The notes beneath the pieces are model-generated. The model saw only the letters and a program-made list of their open reading frames with translations, had not been told where the DNA came from and did not search any database. A stretch of DNA of 64,000 bases, from assembly GCA_031216915.1 (NCBI GenBank), contig CM062293.1:147134285-147198284 (forward strand), in the 5' to 3' direction. Made by a program: the position numbers and the translations under genes. This stretch comes from Pictodentalium vernedei (lineage: Eukaryota > Mollusca > Scaphopoda > Dentaliida > Dentaliidae). This document shows positions 1-12,073 of this stretch, piece after piece; position 1 is the stretch's first letter, and each line of letters begins with the position of its first letter.

Positions 1-381
1 TTCCTAAGGGAGGCATTCTTCAAGTAAATACAAAGTGAACAAATGATTTATACAGTAAAGTCGAATTATGGATTTCAAGCACATAGGAATAGAATATAGG
101 TATGTTCTTTTAGCACCAAACCAGTTAACCACAGGTAATGAATTGTTTAGTAATTAAATATTGACAACTCATTATCAATGCATGCCACTTGTTTTTCATG
201 CATCCTGGAGAGAAATGGCTTTCAACAAGGCAGGAAACTTTCAAAATCAATATTTAACTCATTAACTTTCAAATTATTTTCCGGATTTGGTTTGCAAAAT
301 ATAGTCATGGCAGCTGTAAATCCACTTCGACTTAGTTTTATTTAAAAAAAAAAATCAAGGAAGTACAGCCCGATATAAATT
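1..381. other. No gene seen; start of window
   Basis: AT-rich sequence with no convincing open frame. Around 290-320 there is a short stretch (ATAGTCATGGCAGC) resembling the centre of the foldback MITE family at 12074 and 46550, so a decayed copy may lie here. Confidence 0.4.
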
Positions 382-2205
382 AATGAAAGTGTCAATGACA
401 CTGTAGCTCAACTTGTTAAGACATGTACATGTATAGTATGTTACACAGCAATGACAAACATCTAGGCAATGACCTGATAACAAAGGTACATATAAAGTAT
501 TGTAACAGTCTGTACATAAATACTGACCGTAGCCTGTAACAAATGTATAAGTAAAGTATTGTAAAGGTGGGCGACAGTCAGATGCTAAACTAGAAAAGAA
601 ATCTTTGAGTCCCAGAGAGGGTCTGACTGAACCCCAAAATATTTGTTCTCATAGCACAGTGATAACAAAGGCACCCCAAAACACACTAGTTCCTGTCCCA
701 AGGTTAAAACAAAGGTACCCAAGAAGTTTCATGAAGATCAGTTCATAAATACGAGCTGTATAGAAGTTGTGACAAAAAACTGATTGGACCTAATTTCGGT
801 ACAAAATGGCCACTGGCAGCCACCTTGAATTTTGGACAGCACCCAGAAACACTCGTTCTCGTACCAAGGTGATAACAAAGGTACCCAAGAAGTCTTGTGA
901 AGATCGGTTGATAAATACAGCCTCTAGCCCAAGCCGTATTGACATGTGCACTTACAGTGTATAAGCAGCACTGAATAAATCAAAGTTCATCTAATTTGCA
1001 TAATTTCTGCACGAGAAAAAGACCCTTACTATATGTGATGTATTCCATGTTACTAAACATTCATACAAAAGTTTATTCAAATCAGAACTTTCATACAGAA
1101 GTTCTGTACAAAAGACTGATTGCACTAATTTTGATACAAAATGGCTGCTGGTGGCCATGTTGAATTTTGGACCGCACCCAAAAACACTCGTTCTCATCCC
1201 ACAGTGATAACAAAGGTACCCAAGAAGTTTTGTAAAGATCAGTTCATAAATACGGCCTCTAGCCTGAGCTGTATAGAAGTTGTGTACAAAAAACTGATTA
1301 GACCTAATTTCAGTACAATATGGTCACTGGCAGCCATCTTGAATTTTGGACTGCCCCAAGAAACACTCGTTCTCGTCCAAAGGTGATAACAAAGGTACCC
1401 AAGACGTTTCGTGAAGATTGGTTCATAAATACAGACCCTAGCCCGAGCCGTATTGACATGTGTACTTACGGTGTGTAAGTAGCACTGAAAAAATTCAAGT
1501 TCATCTAATTTGCATAATTTCTGCACGAGAAAAAAACCTGTATTATATGTAATGCATCCCATGGTACTAAACATTCACACAAAATATTATTCAAATCAGC
1601 GCTTTCATATGGAAGTTCTGTGCAAAAATCTGATTGCACCTAATTTTGAACAAAATGTCTGCCATCGGCCATCTTGAATTTCGGACCGGACCCCAAAAAC
1701 TCGTTCTCGTCCCACGGTGATACCGAAGGTACCCAAGAAGTTTCGTAAAGATCGGTTCATAATACGGCCTCTAGCCCGAGCCGTACTGGCATTTACACTT
1801 ACAGTGCTGAAGGTAACACTAAATACATCAAAGTTAGTCTAATTTGCATAATTTACGCACGAGAAAAAAAACCCGTATTATATGTGATGTATCCCATGGT
1901 ACTAAACATTCATACAAAAAATTATTCAACTCAGCGCTTTCAATGGAAGTTCTGCGCAAAAATCTGATTGCACCTAATTTTGTACAAAATAGCTGCCAGC
2001 GGCCAACTTGAATTTCGGACCGGACCTCAAAACACTTGTTCTTGTCCCCCGGTCATAACAAAGATACCCAAGAAGTTTCGTAAAGATCGGTTCATAAATA
2101 TGGCCTCTAGCCCGAGCCGTACTGAATTGTTGACGGCCAGATGGAAGCCGGATGACTGGCCATGGCATAAGCTCAAATTTGGCTTCGCCAAAGTTGAGCT
2201 AAAAA
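382..2205 (+). mobile_element. Pearl-like element, family P1, copy 1
   Basis: The left end carries a small hairpin (AGTGTCA/TGACACT) followed by GTAGCTCAACTTG. The right end is a GGCCAGATGG-type tract, then a hairpin AGCTCAAATTTGGC/GCCAAAGTTGAGCT, then AAAAA. Inside are five copies of a unit containing ACAAAATGGC and GCCATCTTGAATTT, at about 803, 1138, 1318, 1652 and 1985, giving spacings near 335, 180, 334 and 333 bp. There is no coding capacity; open frames reading KFRKDRFINTASS are tandem-repeat artefacts. The architecture resembles the non-autonomous pearl elements of bivalves. Three further copies start at 35297, 40945 and 53573. Confidence 0.75.
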
Positions 2206-2314
2206 TCAGGTTGTTCTGAAAAAAGGCTGCCTTACTGGGAATTGTTTTTCAAGTAACTTTTATTCCTGTAACCTTGTTTGCTGTGACATGTGCTATGTTT
2301 TGGATACCAAAATA
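2206..2314. other. Spacer between two elements
   Basis: About 110 bp with no recognised feature between P1 copy 1 and the P2 element that follows. Confidence 0.4.
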
Positions 2315-3251
2315 AACAAGAGGCCCCACAGGGCCTGAAGCGCTTACCTTGAACAGAACACGATATAAACAGCGTCCAAGAATGAGTCTACATTAAGCAA
2401 CCCATCTCCATAGGATACATTGTCAATCCTTGAGCCCCTCAGGAGAGACAAAAATAGTCTGAGCATGATGCCTTTTCTTCAGCTGATCATAATGTAAAAT
2501 GTGGAGCTCCACTATGAAGCCCCTTGATATAACCTATGTGGATTAATCTTAGTTACACACCTCTAGAGGGCAAGGAAAACAAAATTTCTAATTCTTCAGC
2601 TACATGGCCAATTCCGGCTCCCATAGGGAGCCCAAATATTAACCCAGGCACTCAATTTGAACAAAGTTGAATCAGACCTCACTAAAGATGTTGTATACCA
2701 AATATGAAAGCATTTTGATTGGTGGATCTGAAGAAGAAAACTTTTAAAGAAATTTCTTCATATTGACCTAAGTTAAAATTTAGGCTACCATACCAAGCCC
2801 AAATATTAACCTACGTACACGATTTGAACAAACCTGAATCTGAGCCCCCCTCCCCTCCTAGAGATGTTGTATACCAGATATGATAGCAATCTGACTGGAT
2901 ATCTGAAGAAGATTTTTAAAGAAATTTCCTCATATTACATTTTAAAGTTAAAATTTAATCCACCATAGGGAGCCCAAATAGGGAGCCCAAATATTAACCC
3001 TGACAACCAAGTTGAACATACTTGAATCTGACTCCCCTAGAGATGTTGTAAACCAAATATAAAAGGATTCTGACAGGGAATCTGAAGAAGATTTTTGAAG
3101 AAATTCCCTCATATTGTACTAAGTTAAATTTCAGGTTCCCATATAGAGCCCAAATATTAACCCAGGCACTCAAATTGAACAAACTTGAATAGATTTTTAA
3201 AGAAATTTCCTCATATTGCACTAAGTTGGACTACCATAGCTAGCCCAACTA

Positions 3252-5304
3252 GAACTATCACTGAAGGTGATTAATACCCCCGCTTTGGGTTTTTAGAGGA
3301 ATGCACTTCTGATCATGTAGGCAAAGGCCATAAGGAAATGTATACATAAAGATCATTTTTTGTTGTTGAAATTTGTATTTGCATGTGGCCTTCCACAGAA
3401 CAGCTCTGAATACTTAAAGAGCCCACACATATATGGTTTACATTTGGAAAAACACATTTACAATGTGCAACATGTATTCAAAATCGGTTCATTAATGTAG
3501 GAGGAGTTGCACACACAAGAATCCCATTTGAAAACCCATAATAAATCCAAGTTAAAGGGAGATAACCTGGTTAAAATTGTCGCAGATCAAAAATTTGGGA
3601 ATATGCGTATGTTCACTTAGTTGTGATAATGTTTGAAAGGTTTCGTCAAAATTGATTGATAAATAGGAGGAGTTGCACGCACAAGAATTTCATGTAGAAA
3701 CCCATAATAAATCTAAGTTAAAGGGAGATAACCTAGTTAAAATTGCCACAGCTCAAAAATTTTGGAATATGCGCATGTTCACTTAGTAGTGATGATGTCT
3801 GTAAACTTTCGTCCAAATTGATTGATAAATGTAGGAGGAGTTGCACACACAAGAATTTCATGCAGAAACCCATATTAAATCAAAGTTCAAGAGAGATAAC
3901 CTGGTTAAAATTGTCGCAGATCAAAAAGTTTGGAATATGCACATGTTCACTTAGTAGAGATGATGTTTGAAAGGTTTCATCAAAATCAGTTCATTAATGT
4001 AGGAGGAGTTGCACACACAAGAATTTGTTCGAACGGAAAGACATAATAAATCTAAGTCAAAGGGAAATAACCTGGTTAAAATTGTCGCAGATCAAAAATC
4101 TTGGAATATGCGCATGTTCACTTAGTAGTGATGATGTCTGAAAAGTTTTGTCCAAATTGATTGATAAATGTAGGAGGAGTTGCACGCACAAGAATTTCAT
4201 GTAGAAACCCATAATAAATTTAAGTTAAAGGGAGATAACCTAGTTAAAATTGCCACAGCTCAAAAATTTTGGAATATGCGCATGTTCACTTAGTAGTGAT
4301 GATGTCTGTAAACTTTCGTCCAAATTGATTGATAAATGTAGGAGTTGCGCACACAAGAATTTCATGCAGAAACCCATATTAAATCAAAGTTCAAGAGAGA
4401 TAACCTGGTTAAAATTGTCGCAGATCAAAAAGTTTGGAATATGTACATGTTCACTTAGTAGAGATGATGTTTGAAAGGTTTCATCAAAATCGGTTCAATA
4501 ATGTAGGAGTTGCGCACACAAGAATTTGTTCGAACGGAAAGACATAATAAATCTAAGTCAAAGGGAGATAACCTGGTTAAAATTGTCGCAGATCAAAAAT
4601 CTTGGAATATGCGCATGTTCACTTAGTAGTGATGATGTCTGAAAAGTTATGTCCAAATTGATTGATAAATGTAGGAGGAGTTGCGCACACAAGAATTTCA
4701 TGTAGAAACCCATATTAAATCAAAGTTCAAGAGAGATAACCTGGTTAAAATTGTCGCAGATTAAAAAGTTTGGAATATGCACATGTTCACTTAGTAGAGA
4801 TGATGTTTGAAAGGTTTCATCAAAATCGGTTCATTAATGTAGGAGGAATTGCGCACACAAGAATTTGTTCGGATGGAAAGACACAATAAATCTAAGTCAA
4901 AGGCAGATAACCTGGTTAAAATTGTCGCAATCAAAAATCTTGGAATATGCGCATGTTCACTTAGTAGTGATGATGTCTGAAAAGTTTTGTCCAAATTGAT
5001 TGATAAATGTAGGAGGAGTTGCGCACACAAGAATTTCATATAGAAACTCATATTAAATCAAAGTTCAAGAGAGATAACCTGGTTAAAATTGTCGCAGATC
5101 GAAAAGTTTGGAATATGCACATGTTCACTTAGTAGAGATGAAGGTTTCATCAAAATCGGTTCATTAATGTAGGAGGAGTTGCGCACACAAGAATTTGTCC
5201 AGACGGAAAGACGTATGGACGGACGGACGGACATCGGATGGACGGACGTACGGACGTACAGGGCGATTCCCATATAGCCCCCACTTCTTCGAAGCGGGGG
5301 TATA
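3252..5304 (+). mobile_element. Nested pearl-like element (family P3) carrying a satellite core
   Basis: It is inserted inside the P2 element. The left end is CTAGAACTATCACTGAAGGTGA, a hairpin, followed by ATACCCCCGCTTTGGG. The right end is a GGACGGACGGACATCGGATGG tract followed by a hairpin ATAGCCCCCACTTC/GAAGCGGGGGTAT and AAATA. The left motif ATACCCCCGC is the complement of the right arm GCGGGGGTAT. The second copy of the host repeat at 5695-5730 reads straight through as AGCCCAAATATATAGC, which gives an unoccupied version of the site. Comparing the two allows either no target duplication or a 2-bp AA duplication. Confidence 0.75.
3541..5200 (+). repeat. Tandem satellite, ~169-bp unit in a 3-unit higher-order pattern
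   Basis: The word GATAACCTGGTTAAAATTG recurs at about 3561, 3726, 3895, 4066, 4236, 4396, 4565, 4735, 4908 and 5080, so the unit is close to 169 bp with about ten copies. Units differ in register, for example GCCACAGCTC versus GTCGCAGATC. The stretch at 3743-3970 is nearly identical to 4250-4474, three units (507 bp) away, so some units were amplified as a block of three. The open frames of 74-75 residues here are by-products of the repeat. Confidence 0.85.
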
Positions 5305-5569
5305 AATATATACCTGGGGACCTGATTTGAACAAACTTGAATCTGACCCCTCCTAGAGATGTTGTATACCAAATATGAAAGAATTCTGACTAGTGGATCT
5401 GAAGAAGAAGATTTTTAAAAATTATCCCCCATATTGAACTAAGTTAAAATTTGGGCTTCCATGGGAAGCCCAAATATTACCCTAGGGACTTGGTTTGAAC
5501 AATCTTGAATCTGACCCTCATAACAATGATGTACATCAAACATTAATCTGAAGAAGAAGATTTTTGAAG

Positions 5570-5960
5570 AAATTCCCTCATATTGTACTAAGTTAAATTT
5601 CAGGTTCCCATATGGAGCCCAAATATTAACCCAGGCACTCAAATTGAACAAACTTGAATAGATTTTTAAAGAAATTTCCTCATATTGCACTAAGTTGGAC
5701 TACCATAGCTAGCCCAAATATATAGCTAGGGACTTGATTTGAACAAACTTGAATCTGACCCCTCCTAAAGATGTTGTATACCAAATATGAAAGGATTCTG
5801 ACTAGTGGATCTAAAGAAGAAGATTTTTAAAAATTATCCCCCATATTGAACTAAGTTAAAATTTGGGCTTCCATGGGAAGCCCAAATATTACCCTAGGGA
5901 CTTGGTTTGAACAATCTTGAATCTGACCCTCATAACAATGATGTACATCAAACATTAAAA
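5570..5960 (+). repeat. Second copy of a ~400-bp duplication within P2
   Basis: This stretch matches 3103-3250 joined to 5306-5550, that is, the sequence on both sides of the nested P3 element. The copies share unusual details, such as TAGATTTTTAAAGAAATTTCC right after GAACAAACTTGAA and CATAACAATGATGTACATC. The duplication therefore came first and the P3 insertion later, in the left copy only. Confidence 0.8.
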
Positions 5961-7181
5961 GATTCTAACTAGTGGTTCTGAGGAAGAAGATTTTTAAAGA
6001 ATATTCCCCATTTTGACCTAAGTTAAAAATTTGGACTCCTATTGAGCCTAAATATGAACAAATGGGCTTTATTTTAACAAACTTGTATCTGATCCTCCAA
6101 TGAAATCAAAAGATTCTGACCATTGGTTCTGGAGAAAGGATTTTAAAAAAAATTTTGCAAATATGCTGACTCAGCATTTATTTGATGCCCTTTACAGAGC
6201 ACCCTAACATAACCAATGGCAATTTTTTTCAATTCTACTTGTCCTAAGGATGTTTCATACCAAATATTAGCTCTCTGTTCCGTGTGGTTTGGGAAATATG
6301 GACATTTGAAAATATTTCTATTTTTAGCTCCTGTGGTTCCCATGAGGATTCAAGAATTTTTTTGTTTTTGCATAAGTCAAGTACTTATGACCCAATATTA
6401 CCATATACCAAATTTGGTTCAAATTGGACCATCGGTCCAGAAAATAAAAATTTTGGGCGGGGCCAAAAATGTTACCTCTCCCATTACAAAGCCAAATATT
6501 GCTTCACAAACTTTGTTTGAACAAACTTGATTCTGCACCTCAAAAGGAAGATCCAGACCAAATATCAAGTCGTTGTACCCACTGGTTGATGAGAAGAAGA
6601 TTTTAAAAATATTTTGGAGCATTTTCTTCCACTCCCTCCCTATGGGACTGGGCATGCTGAGTCGAACAAAACTGCAATGCCTTTTTGGGACAATCACTCA
6701 CACAAACTTTCACTAGAATTGGCCCAGTGGTTTTGGAGGAGAGGACCAAAACATGGTGTTGACGGATGATGGACAGATAGAGAGCGATGAGATTAGCTCA
6801 GCTTGACGTTGTTGAGGCGAGCTAAAAAAGAAATTATTGCACCGCACTCAAAATCAAACCCGTCTGGAATATTGTCTACAGTAAGCTATATTCCAAGTTT
6901 GATTGACATCGGACACCTACCATCTGGAAACCAATATCAACATGTCTTCTAAATCAGAAAAGGACCATAACTCTGCCAAAAAATATTGGTTCAAGTCCAC
7001 TATCAATCCGAACCTGCATTACATGGTTATAAACCAGTGTGTAAAATTTTGTTTCATGTCATTCACTCAAAACTAAAGTTATCAACCGGAAACCAATATC
7101 AACATGTTTTCTAAGTTGGAAAGCGGTCAAAACTCTGCCAAAAAATATCAGACCAAGCGCTCTATCAATCACAACCTGTGA

Positions 7182-8229
7182 ATGTCTGTATCTATATCTC
7201 TATCTCTCTCTCTCTATCTATCTTTGTTCCAGGTGAACACCTCCGTTTCTCAACCGATCGATCTCAAAGTTTGTACACGTAGGTAATTCGTCCCTGCGAG
7301 TAACATGGGGTGGGTGCTGTTCCCGTGAAGGGTGACCTTGACCTTGCAATTGATGACCTTGACCTTTTATTTCGAAAACGGCTGAGCCGATCGAGCTAAA
7401 ATTTCATATGTGCGGGTATATTGACCCATCGATCATTTTGACTTTATTGGGGTGACCTTGACCTTGAAATTGGTGACCTTGACCTTTTATTTCGAAAATG
7501 GCTGGGCCGATCAGGCTAAAATTTCATATGTGCGGGTATTTATTTATTTATTGGTGTTTAAGGTCACATAATTCAGCACAATGGCTAATCATGACCATGA
7601 CAGTTTTACGGGTGGAGGAAGCCGGAGTACCCAGAAAGAACCACCGAGCAATGGCGAGCAACTGTCAGCTCCCCAACATACTAACTCGAACCACCGAGCA
7701 ATGGCGAGCAACTGTCAGCTCCCCAACATACTAACTCCACACAAGCAGGGTTAGCATTGTTTGACGACAAGTGCACCATCGACATGCAGTACGCCTTAGT
7801 ACACAGCGTCACCGTGCCCCCACGTGGGCAATGGGGGTGAAGTGTCTTGCCCAAGGAAACAACGCAGTTGCCACAGTTGGGATTCGAACCAAGAACCTCT
7901 CGGCTTGCAGCCTGCACCTCTACCTACTGAGCCACCGTGCCCCCCATGTGCGGGTATATTGACCCATCGATCATTCTGACTTATCGGGGTGCCTGTGCGG
8001 GGTGACCATGACCTTGAAATTGGTGACTTTGAACTTTTATTTCGAAAACGGCTGGGCCGATCGGGCTAAAATTCCATATGTGTGGGTATATTGACCCATC
8101 GATCATTTTGCCTCTATCGGGGTGACCTTGACCTTGAAATTGGTGACCTTGACCTTCTATTTCGAAAACGGCTGAGCCGATCATATCTGAGGGTATATTG
8201 ATATAACCATCTTCTCCCGTGCAACACCC
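7182..8229 (+). mobile_element. Repeat with GTGACCTTGACC tandem core, inserted in P4
   Basis: It starts with a TATC/TCTC microsatellite (7185-7225) and ends TCTCCCGTGCAACACCCGCTAGT. The core is a ~120-bp unit with GGTGACCTTGACCTTGAAA, ATTTCGAAAACGGCTG and GTGCGGGTATATTGACCC, repeated about five times. It carries a SINE at 7540-7945. TGACCTTGA is the complement of TCAAGGTCA, the extended half-site bound by ERR/SF-1 type nuclear receptors; whether that matters here is unknown. Confidence 0.6.
7540..7945 (-). mobile_element. tRNA-derived SINE (full length)
   Basis: Read on the minus strand it begins with a tRNA-like head: an A-box-like GTGGCTCAGTAGG at 7923-7935 and a B box GGTTCGAATCC at 7880-7890. 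A body with CCGGCTTCCTCCACCCG follows, and the tail is AATAAATAAATA. Perfect 12-bp direct repeats ATGTGCGGGTAT flank it at 7528-7539 and 7946-7957. About 50 bp of the body (GAACCACCGAGCAATGGC onward) is tandemly duplicated at 7640-7737. It needs LINE machinery in trans. Confidence 0.9.
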
Positions 8230-8365
8230 GCTAGTGTGGTTATAAACCAATGTATAAAAGTTTTTTCATTTTGTTCAGTCAAACTAAATTATTGTGCGGA
8301 AACCACTAGCTTTGGACGAACAGACAGACAGATGTGTGGGCAGGCAGGCAGGCAGACAGACAGGG

Positions 8366-9871
8366 ACAGAAATGTTAAGTTTCATGATTTTGAGACAAAT
8401 TCTCACTATTTTGAGACCCCATGTTTTGTTTTGCAAACTCGAGTCTCGAGTTTTCAGTTTACTGTACTAACTACAATAAATAAGCTGATTGGAACTTGGA
8501 AGATAGAAAAAATATTTCAAACAAATTGCCTTACACTGCCTGGGTTGTAGATAATTCAGATGTGTGAAAGAATAATTGAAAATAGTGAGAAAAAAAATAA
8601 TGAGGTAAAAAATGAACTTCTACAGTCGAAATTAGTGAGATGTTGGTGAAAACACTGGAGTGAGTAACCAACAAAAGTGATTCGCACTCCACGACTTAAT
8701 TCAATAAAAGTTAACAAAATCACAAGAAATATGATTTGTGTTGTGTTTCTTTTATTTCACTGGCATTTGAAGTGGGAATCATAAAAAACGGGGCAGATTT
8801 TGGTGTCTCTTGCAGTAATGTCTAATTACTGAAATCAGCACAACAATTGCATATTATCCCCCAAAACCATGATAAAAGCTTAGGGACTTCTCACAAAATA
8901 AGGAAATATTGATTTTTGCTAAAATGTAGCTTTTTTGGTAAATTTTTGCATCTTGATAAAGCACTTAATCTTACTTTCCAGTGGTGGAGCCATGGTCTGA
9001 AATCCTGGGGACCATGCTAGTGAAAAACTGAAAGCACTGTACTCGTACGGAGGGCAGGAAATCAAAAAAAAATTATTTTCAAAATTGATAGTGGGGTGGG
9101 AGAGGGTGAAGAGCCACCCTCATTTTTCTGACTTGAACTTATATGTTTATGGAGGGGGGGGGGGGGGGGTGATTAGGTGTGTGTGTGGGGGGGGGGGGGG
9201 GGGCTGCAATTTATTTTATGCAAATTTCTTTCAACCTAATTTTTATCAATCAATTAGGTGAAACTGTGTCATATGTTTCCAAATCATTGCCAATATTTTA
9301 TTTAATTTTTGAGCTTGATTTCTAAAAGTAATGGATGAGGTGGGGAGGTGGGGGGGGGGGGGGGAGGGAGAATTACAGTTTTTGTCCTGTATGGAAAAAC
9401 AAGCTTCGCCGTGTAAAAATCTCACTATTTTGAGTTTTTCAAACTTAACATGTCTGAGATGGACAGGGCAGCAACTATATACTGCCCCAGAATTTATTTG
9501 GATAGTAGTATAATTATAAAATCTGAATGGAGATTTTTAAGAAACATGCTGATCAAATATGCCATCATATTCTGTAAAGGGTTAAGAGTCTCATTGTTAA
9601 CTAATTTAGAATAGTGATTGAAGACCTCTTTATCTTACAAAAGTAGGTATGAATGCAATATATACATTAAAATGCAATGCATCAGGGGATGCCGAGTGCA
9701 AATCTTTATCACTGAGACCCAAATACAAACACATGCTTAATTTTACAATCTTTTGATTTTGATGCGAGCTGTCGCTCTTGCGTGCCATCACACCTGCATT
9801 TTTTCTTCTTGCAAGGAGACAATAGTAAACCATGGTTCCACCTAGTGAGTGATTAACCCTTACCTAATCAA
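8366..9871. other. Gene-free stretch with G homopolymers
   Basis: No credible gene. It holds long G runs at about 9153-9168, 9187-9202 and 9350-9364. AAAGGGTTAAG at 9577-9587 and TTAACCCTTACC at about 9855 look like isolated ends of the TTAA MITE family. The rest is unremarkable AT-rich sequence. Confidence 0.5.
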
Positions 9872-10075
9872 GCCTGAAAATAAGCAGTCTGTCATTTGCA
9901 GAATGAGGTCCCCAGAGGGTGAATGTGCCCATACAATGGGCCAATGTATCCTCTGGGTACCTCTTTCTTTTTAGGTTTGAGACCTTTATTCAGATTGAGG
10001 TACACAGAGGGTAAATTTAATGACGCTACTCTGCTGTGCATTTTGCGGATGACAGTCTGCTTATTTCCTGGCTTG
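9872..10075. mobile_element. Foldback MITE, AAGCAGTCTG family, copy 1
   Basis: The terminal arms are AAATAAGCAGTCTGTCATTTG at the left and its complement, ATGACAGTCTGCTTATTTCC, at the right. Subterminal AGAGGGTGAATGTG pairs with the complementary right-arm sequence only in part. A second copy lies at 10668-10915. No coding potential. Confidence 0.65.
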
Positions 10076-10667
10076 TTCCTAATGAATCAGCTGCATTTAA
10101 TGCATTATATACAAAAAGTGCAGTGGAAAAAATTCATCAGAACCATTAACACATAATCCCCTCATTGGAATGAGCTCATAGAGATCACACAGACTTATTT
10201 TAAGAATTGGGGAGAAAATTATGATAACAAATTTTGATATCATGTGCTATCTGTGAAGGTTTAAAATATGTTCACGGGAAATAGTCCAAATAATACAATG
10301 TACGCATGAAAATGTGAAAATGTGAATAATAAACTATAGCATTCCAGGACTACAAACTAATCAAACTTCACTTTCCCAACATAATTCGACAAACTTCAAA
10401 GGCCAATAATGCCAGTCACTGTCTTTTCACTCATGCAATCATCTGATTGACTTATGGTTGCTCCACACTGAAGTTGTATATTTCATATATTATATCCAAC
10501 TCAAAAAATTGAGCTCTTGCTGCGAAAAGTTTAATTGAATAATAAGAGTAATATTTTTGGAATCCCCGGATACGGTACAGCAGGGGTTTAAATGGTGTGT
10601 GATGGTGCTTTGATGTTTTTCTTGAAAACATTTTCCTGATGCCCGGACTCAATAATAGTGCACTTCC
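10076..10667. other. Gene-free stretch with a decayed TTAA MITE trace
   Basis: Around 10140-10180 the sequence CCCCTCATTGGAATGAGCTC matches the centre of the TTAA foldback family, but both ends are lost. Nothing else is recognised. Confidence 0.4.
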
Positions 10668-10915
10668 AGGCCTGGAAGTAAGCAGTCTGACATTTGCAAA
10701 ATGAGGTGCTCAGAGGGTGAATTTGATGATGCTATCCTAAACAGTGGGCAAATTTATCTCCTGGGTACCTCCTTCTGTTTATTCTTGAGACCCTGATTCA
10801 GATTGAGGTCCCCAGAGGGTAAATTTAGTGAGGCTAACCTGCTATGCAGGGTAGCATCATTAAATTCACCCTCTGGGGACCTCATTTTGCAGATGACAGT
10901 CTGCTTATTTTCTGA
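10668..10915. mobile_element. Foldback MITE, AAGCAGTCTG family, copy 2
   Basis: The left arm GAAGTAAGCAGTCTGACATT continues to GGTGAATTTGATGATGCTA. The right arm is its near-perfect complement, TAGCATCATTAAATTCACC through GACAGTCTGCTTATTTTC. The long arms, about 55 bp, would form a stem. Confidence 0.75.
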
Positions 10916-11342
10916 CATGTGCACTTCACTTCAAATGGTAGCGATTAGAATACAGTGTGACTCCCATTTTCATTAGCATCCAGTCAAACACTCCAAACAA
11001 AAATACTTTAATTCACACTCAATGTCCTCTCATGTTTAACTGGTTAGGTGCTAAAAGCCACTATCATGGCTCTACTGAAAAAGTGCTGGAAGCCACTTTA
11101 GTGTTTTTACACTGTATGCATAAGCTTAATGTTTGATTAGCAGTAGAAAATTTTTTTTTAGTATAAAATTGTTTGGTTGCAATTTAACAATTTAGCAATT
11201 GTAACAAAACAATTATTTTTGAACAAACTCTTGCTAAACTAGGGCTACTCATGTTGGCAGAACAGTATTCTTGAAAAAAATACCCAAGTTTCAAATCACC
11301 TTTGAAAAATAATTCAGCACTCCAGCAATTCAAGGGGCAATA
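10916..11342. other. Gene-free; partial TTAACTGGTTAGGTGC MITE end
   Basis: At about 11036-11110 the sequence TTAACTGGTTAGGTGCTA followed by AGCCACTATC matches the left end of the MITE at 56709-56960. The right end is missing. Confidence 0.45.
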
Positions 11343-11356
11343 CTCTTGTCACTATG

Positions 11357-11720
11357 TATTTATTTATATTTATATATTGGTGTTTAGAGTCACATACTTA
11401 TGCACAATGGCTAATCGTGACTGTGACAGTTTTTTGTGTGGAGGAAGCCGGAGTATCTGGAGAGAACCACCCAGCATCGACGAGCAACTGTCAGCTCCTC
11501 AACATTCGAACTCTGTTCAAGCTCCACTCAAGCAGGGTTACAGCAGTTGAAGACATGTGCACCATCAACATGCAGTGCACCTTAGTACATGGCGTCATCG
11601 TGACCCCATGTAGGCAACCGGGATAAAGTGCCTTGCCCAAGGTCGTCCTGGATGGTGATCGAACTCAGGACATCTAGCACAGAAGTCCAACAGTCTACCA
11701 CCACTGAGCCATCATGCTCC
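11357..11720 (-). mobile_element. tRNA-derived SINE, second head subtype
   Basis: Same body and AT-rich tail as the SINE at 7540, but the head differs. On the minus strand it begins GGGAGCATGATGGCTCAGTG, then GACTGTTGGACTTCTGTGC and a B box GAGTTCGATCACC. Flanking 14-bp repeats CTCTTGTCACTATG at 11343-11356 and 11721-11734 are perfect. Confidence 0.9.
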
Positions 11721-11734
11721 CTCTTGTCACTATG

Positions 11735-12073
11735 AATACAGTAGAAAGACTGAAGGTTTCAGTACTGTATCATGTGTAACAAGGTCTAAATCTTAATGCA
11801 AGATTAGGCAACCCAACCTGTGGTCACAAGAAAGTCTTGAAGCCAACATTTGAACTACCCTAGAAATGATGTCTAGACAAGTCTTGATTGTCCGTGCAAG
11901 CAACCATTAGTCAAGAAATCACTTTCAGCTTCTAAACTCGCAGGCTACGAATCATGCCATTAGCCAGTTAATTGACTAAAAAATATTGTGATTTATCGAA
12001 AAATTAACCCGATATTCACTGAATTTCCCTTGTTTATACATCTCTTTGACCTCACTATATTCCACAGAATCAT
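11735..12073. other. Gene-free stretch
   Basis: No recognised feature on either strand. Confidence 0.4.

Larger units (their letters stand above)
2315..6829 (+). mobile_element. Pearl-like element, family P2, copy 1 (interrupted)
   Basis: The left end is ACAAGAGGCCCCACAGGGCC, a hairpin, then GCGCTTACCTTG. The right end is GACGGATGATGGACAGATAG, then AGCTCAGCTTGACG, then a complementary GAGGCGAGCTAAAAA. The core is a tandem unit of about 150-200 bp containing GAGCCCAAATATTAACC, GATGTTGTATACCAAATATG and GAAGAAGATTTTTAAAG. The last ~700 bp, with TTTCTATTTTTAGCTCCTG and CATACCAAATTTGGTTC, is a distinct 3' module shared with copies at 21074, 26290 and 38158. This copy is longer than the others because another element sits inside it at about 3252-5304 and because of a local duplication of about 400 bp. 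Confidence 0.7.
6838..8365 (+). mobile_element. Pearl-like element P4, split by another insertion
   Basis: Two and a half copies of a ~165-bp unit (GGAAACCAATATCAACATG, ACCATAACTCTGCCAAAAAA, GGTTATAAACCAGTGTG) lie at 6838-7180 and resume at about 8230-8365. They end in a tract of GACAGACAGA and GGCAGGCAGGCAGACAGA. The left end abuts the P2 element and is not defined. Confidence 0.5.

Noticed and set aside
3743-4474. Two near-identical open frames of 75 and 74 residues
   Set aside because: They lie three satellite units apart and follow the 169-bp repeat, so similarity comes from the array and not from a gene family.
3541-5200. Regularly spaced repeats resembling a CRISPR array
   Set aside because: Units are ~169 bp, the whole unit is repeated, there are no unique spacers, and the context is animal DNA.
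7880-7945. tRNA gene on the minus strand
   Set aside because: A and B boxes belong to a SINE head; the sequence does not fold as a complete tRNA and is flanked by SINE target duplications.
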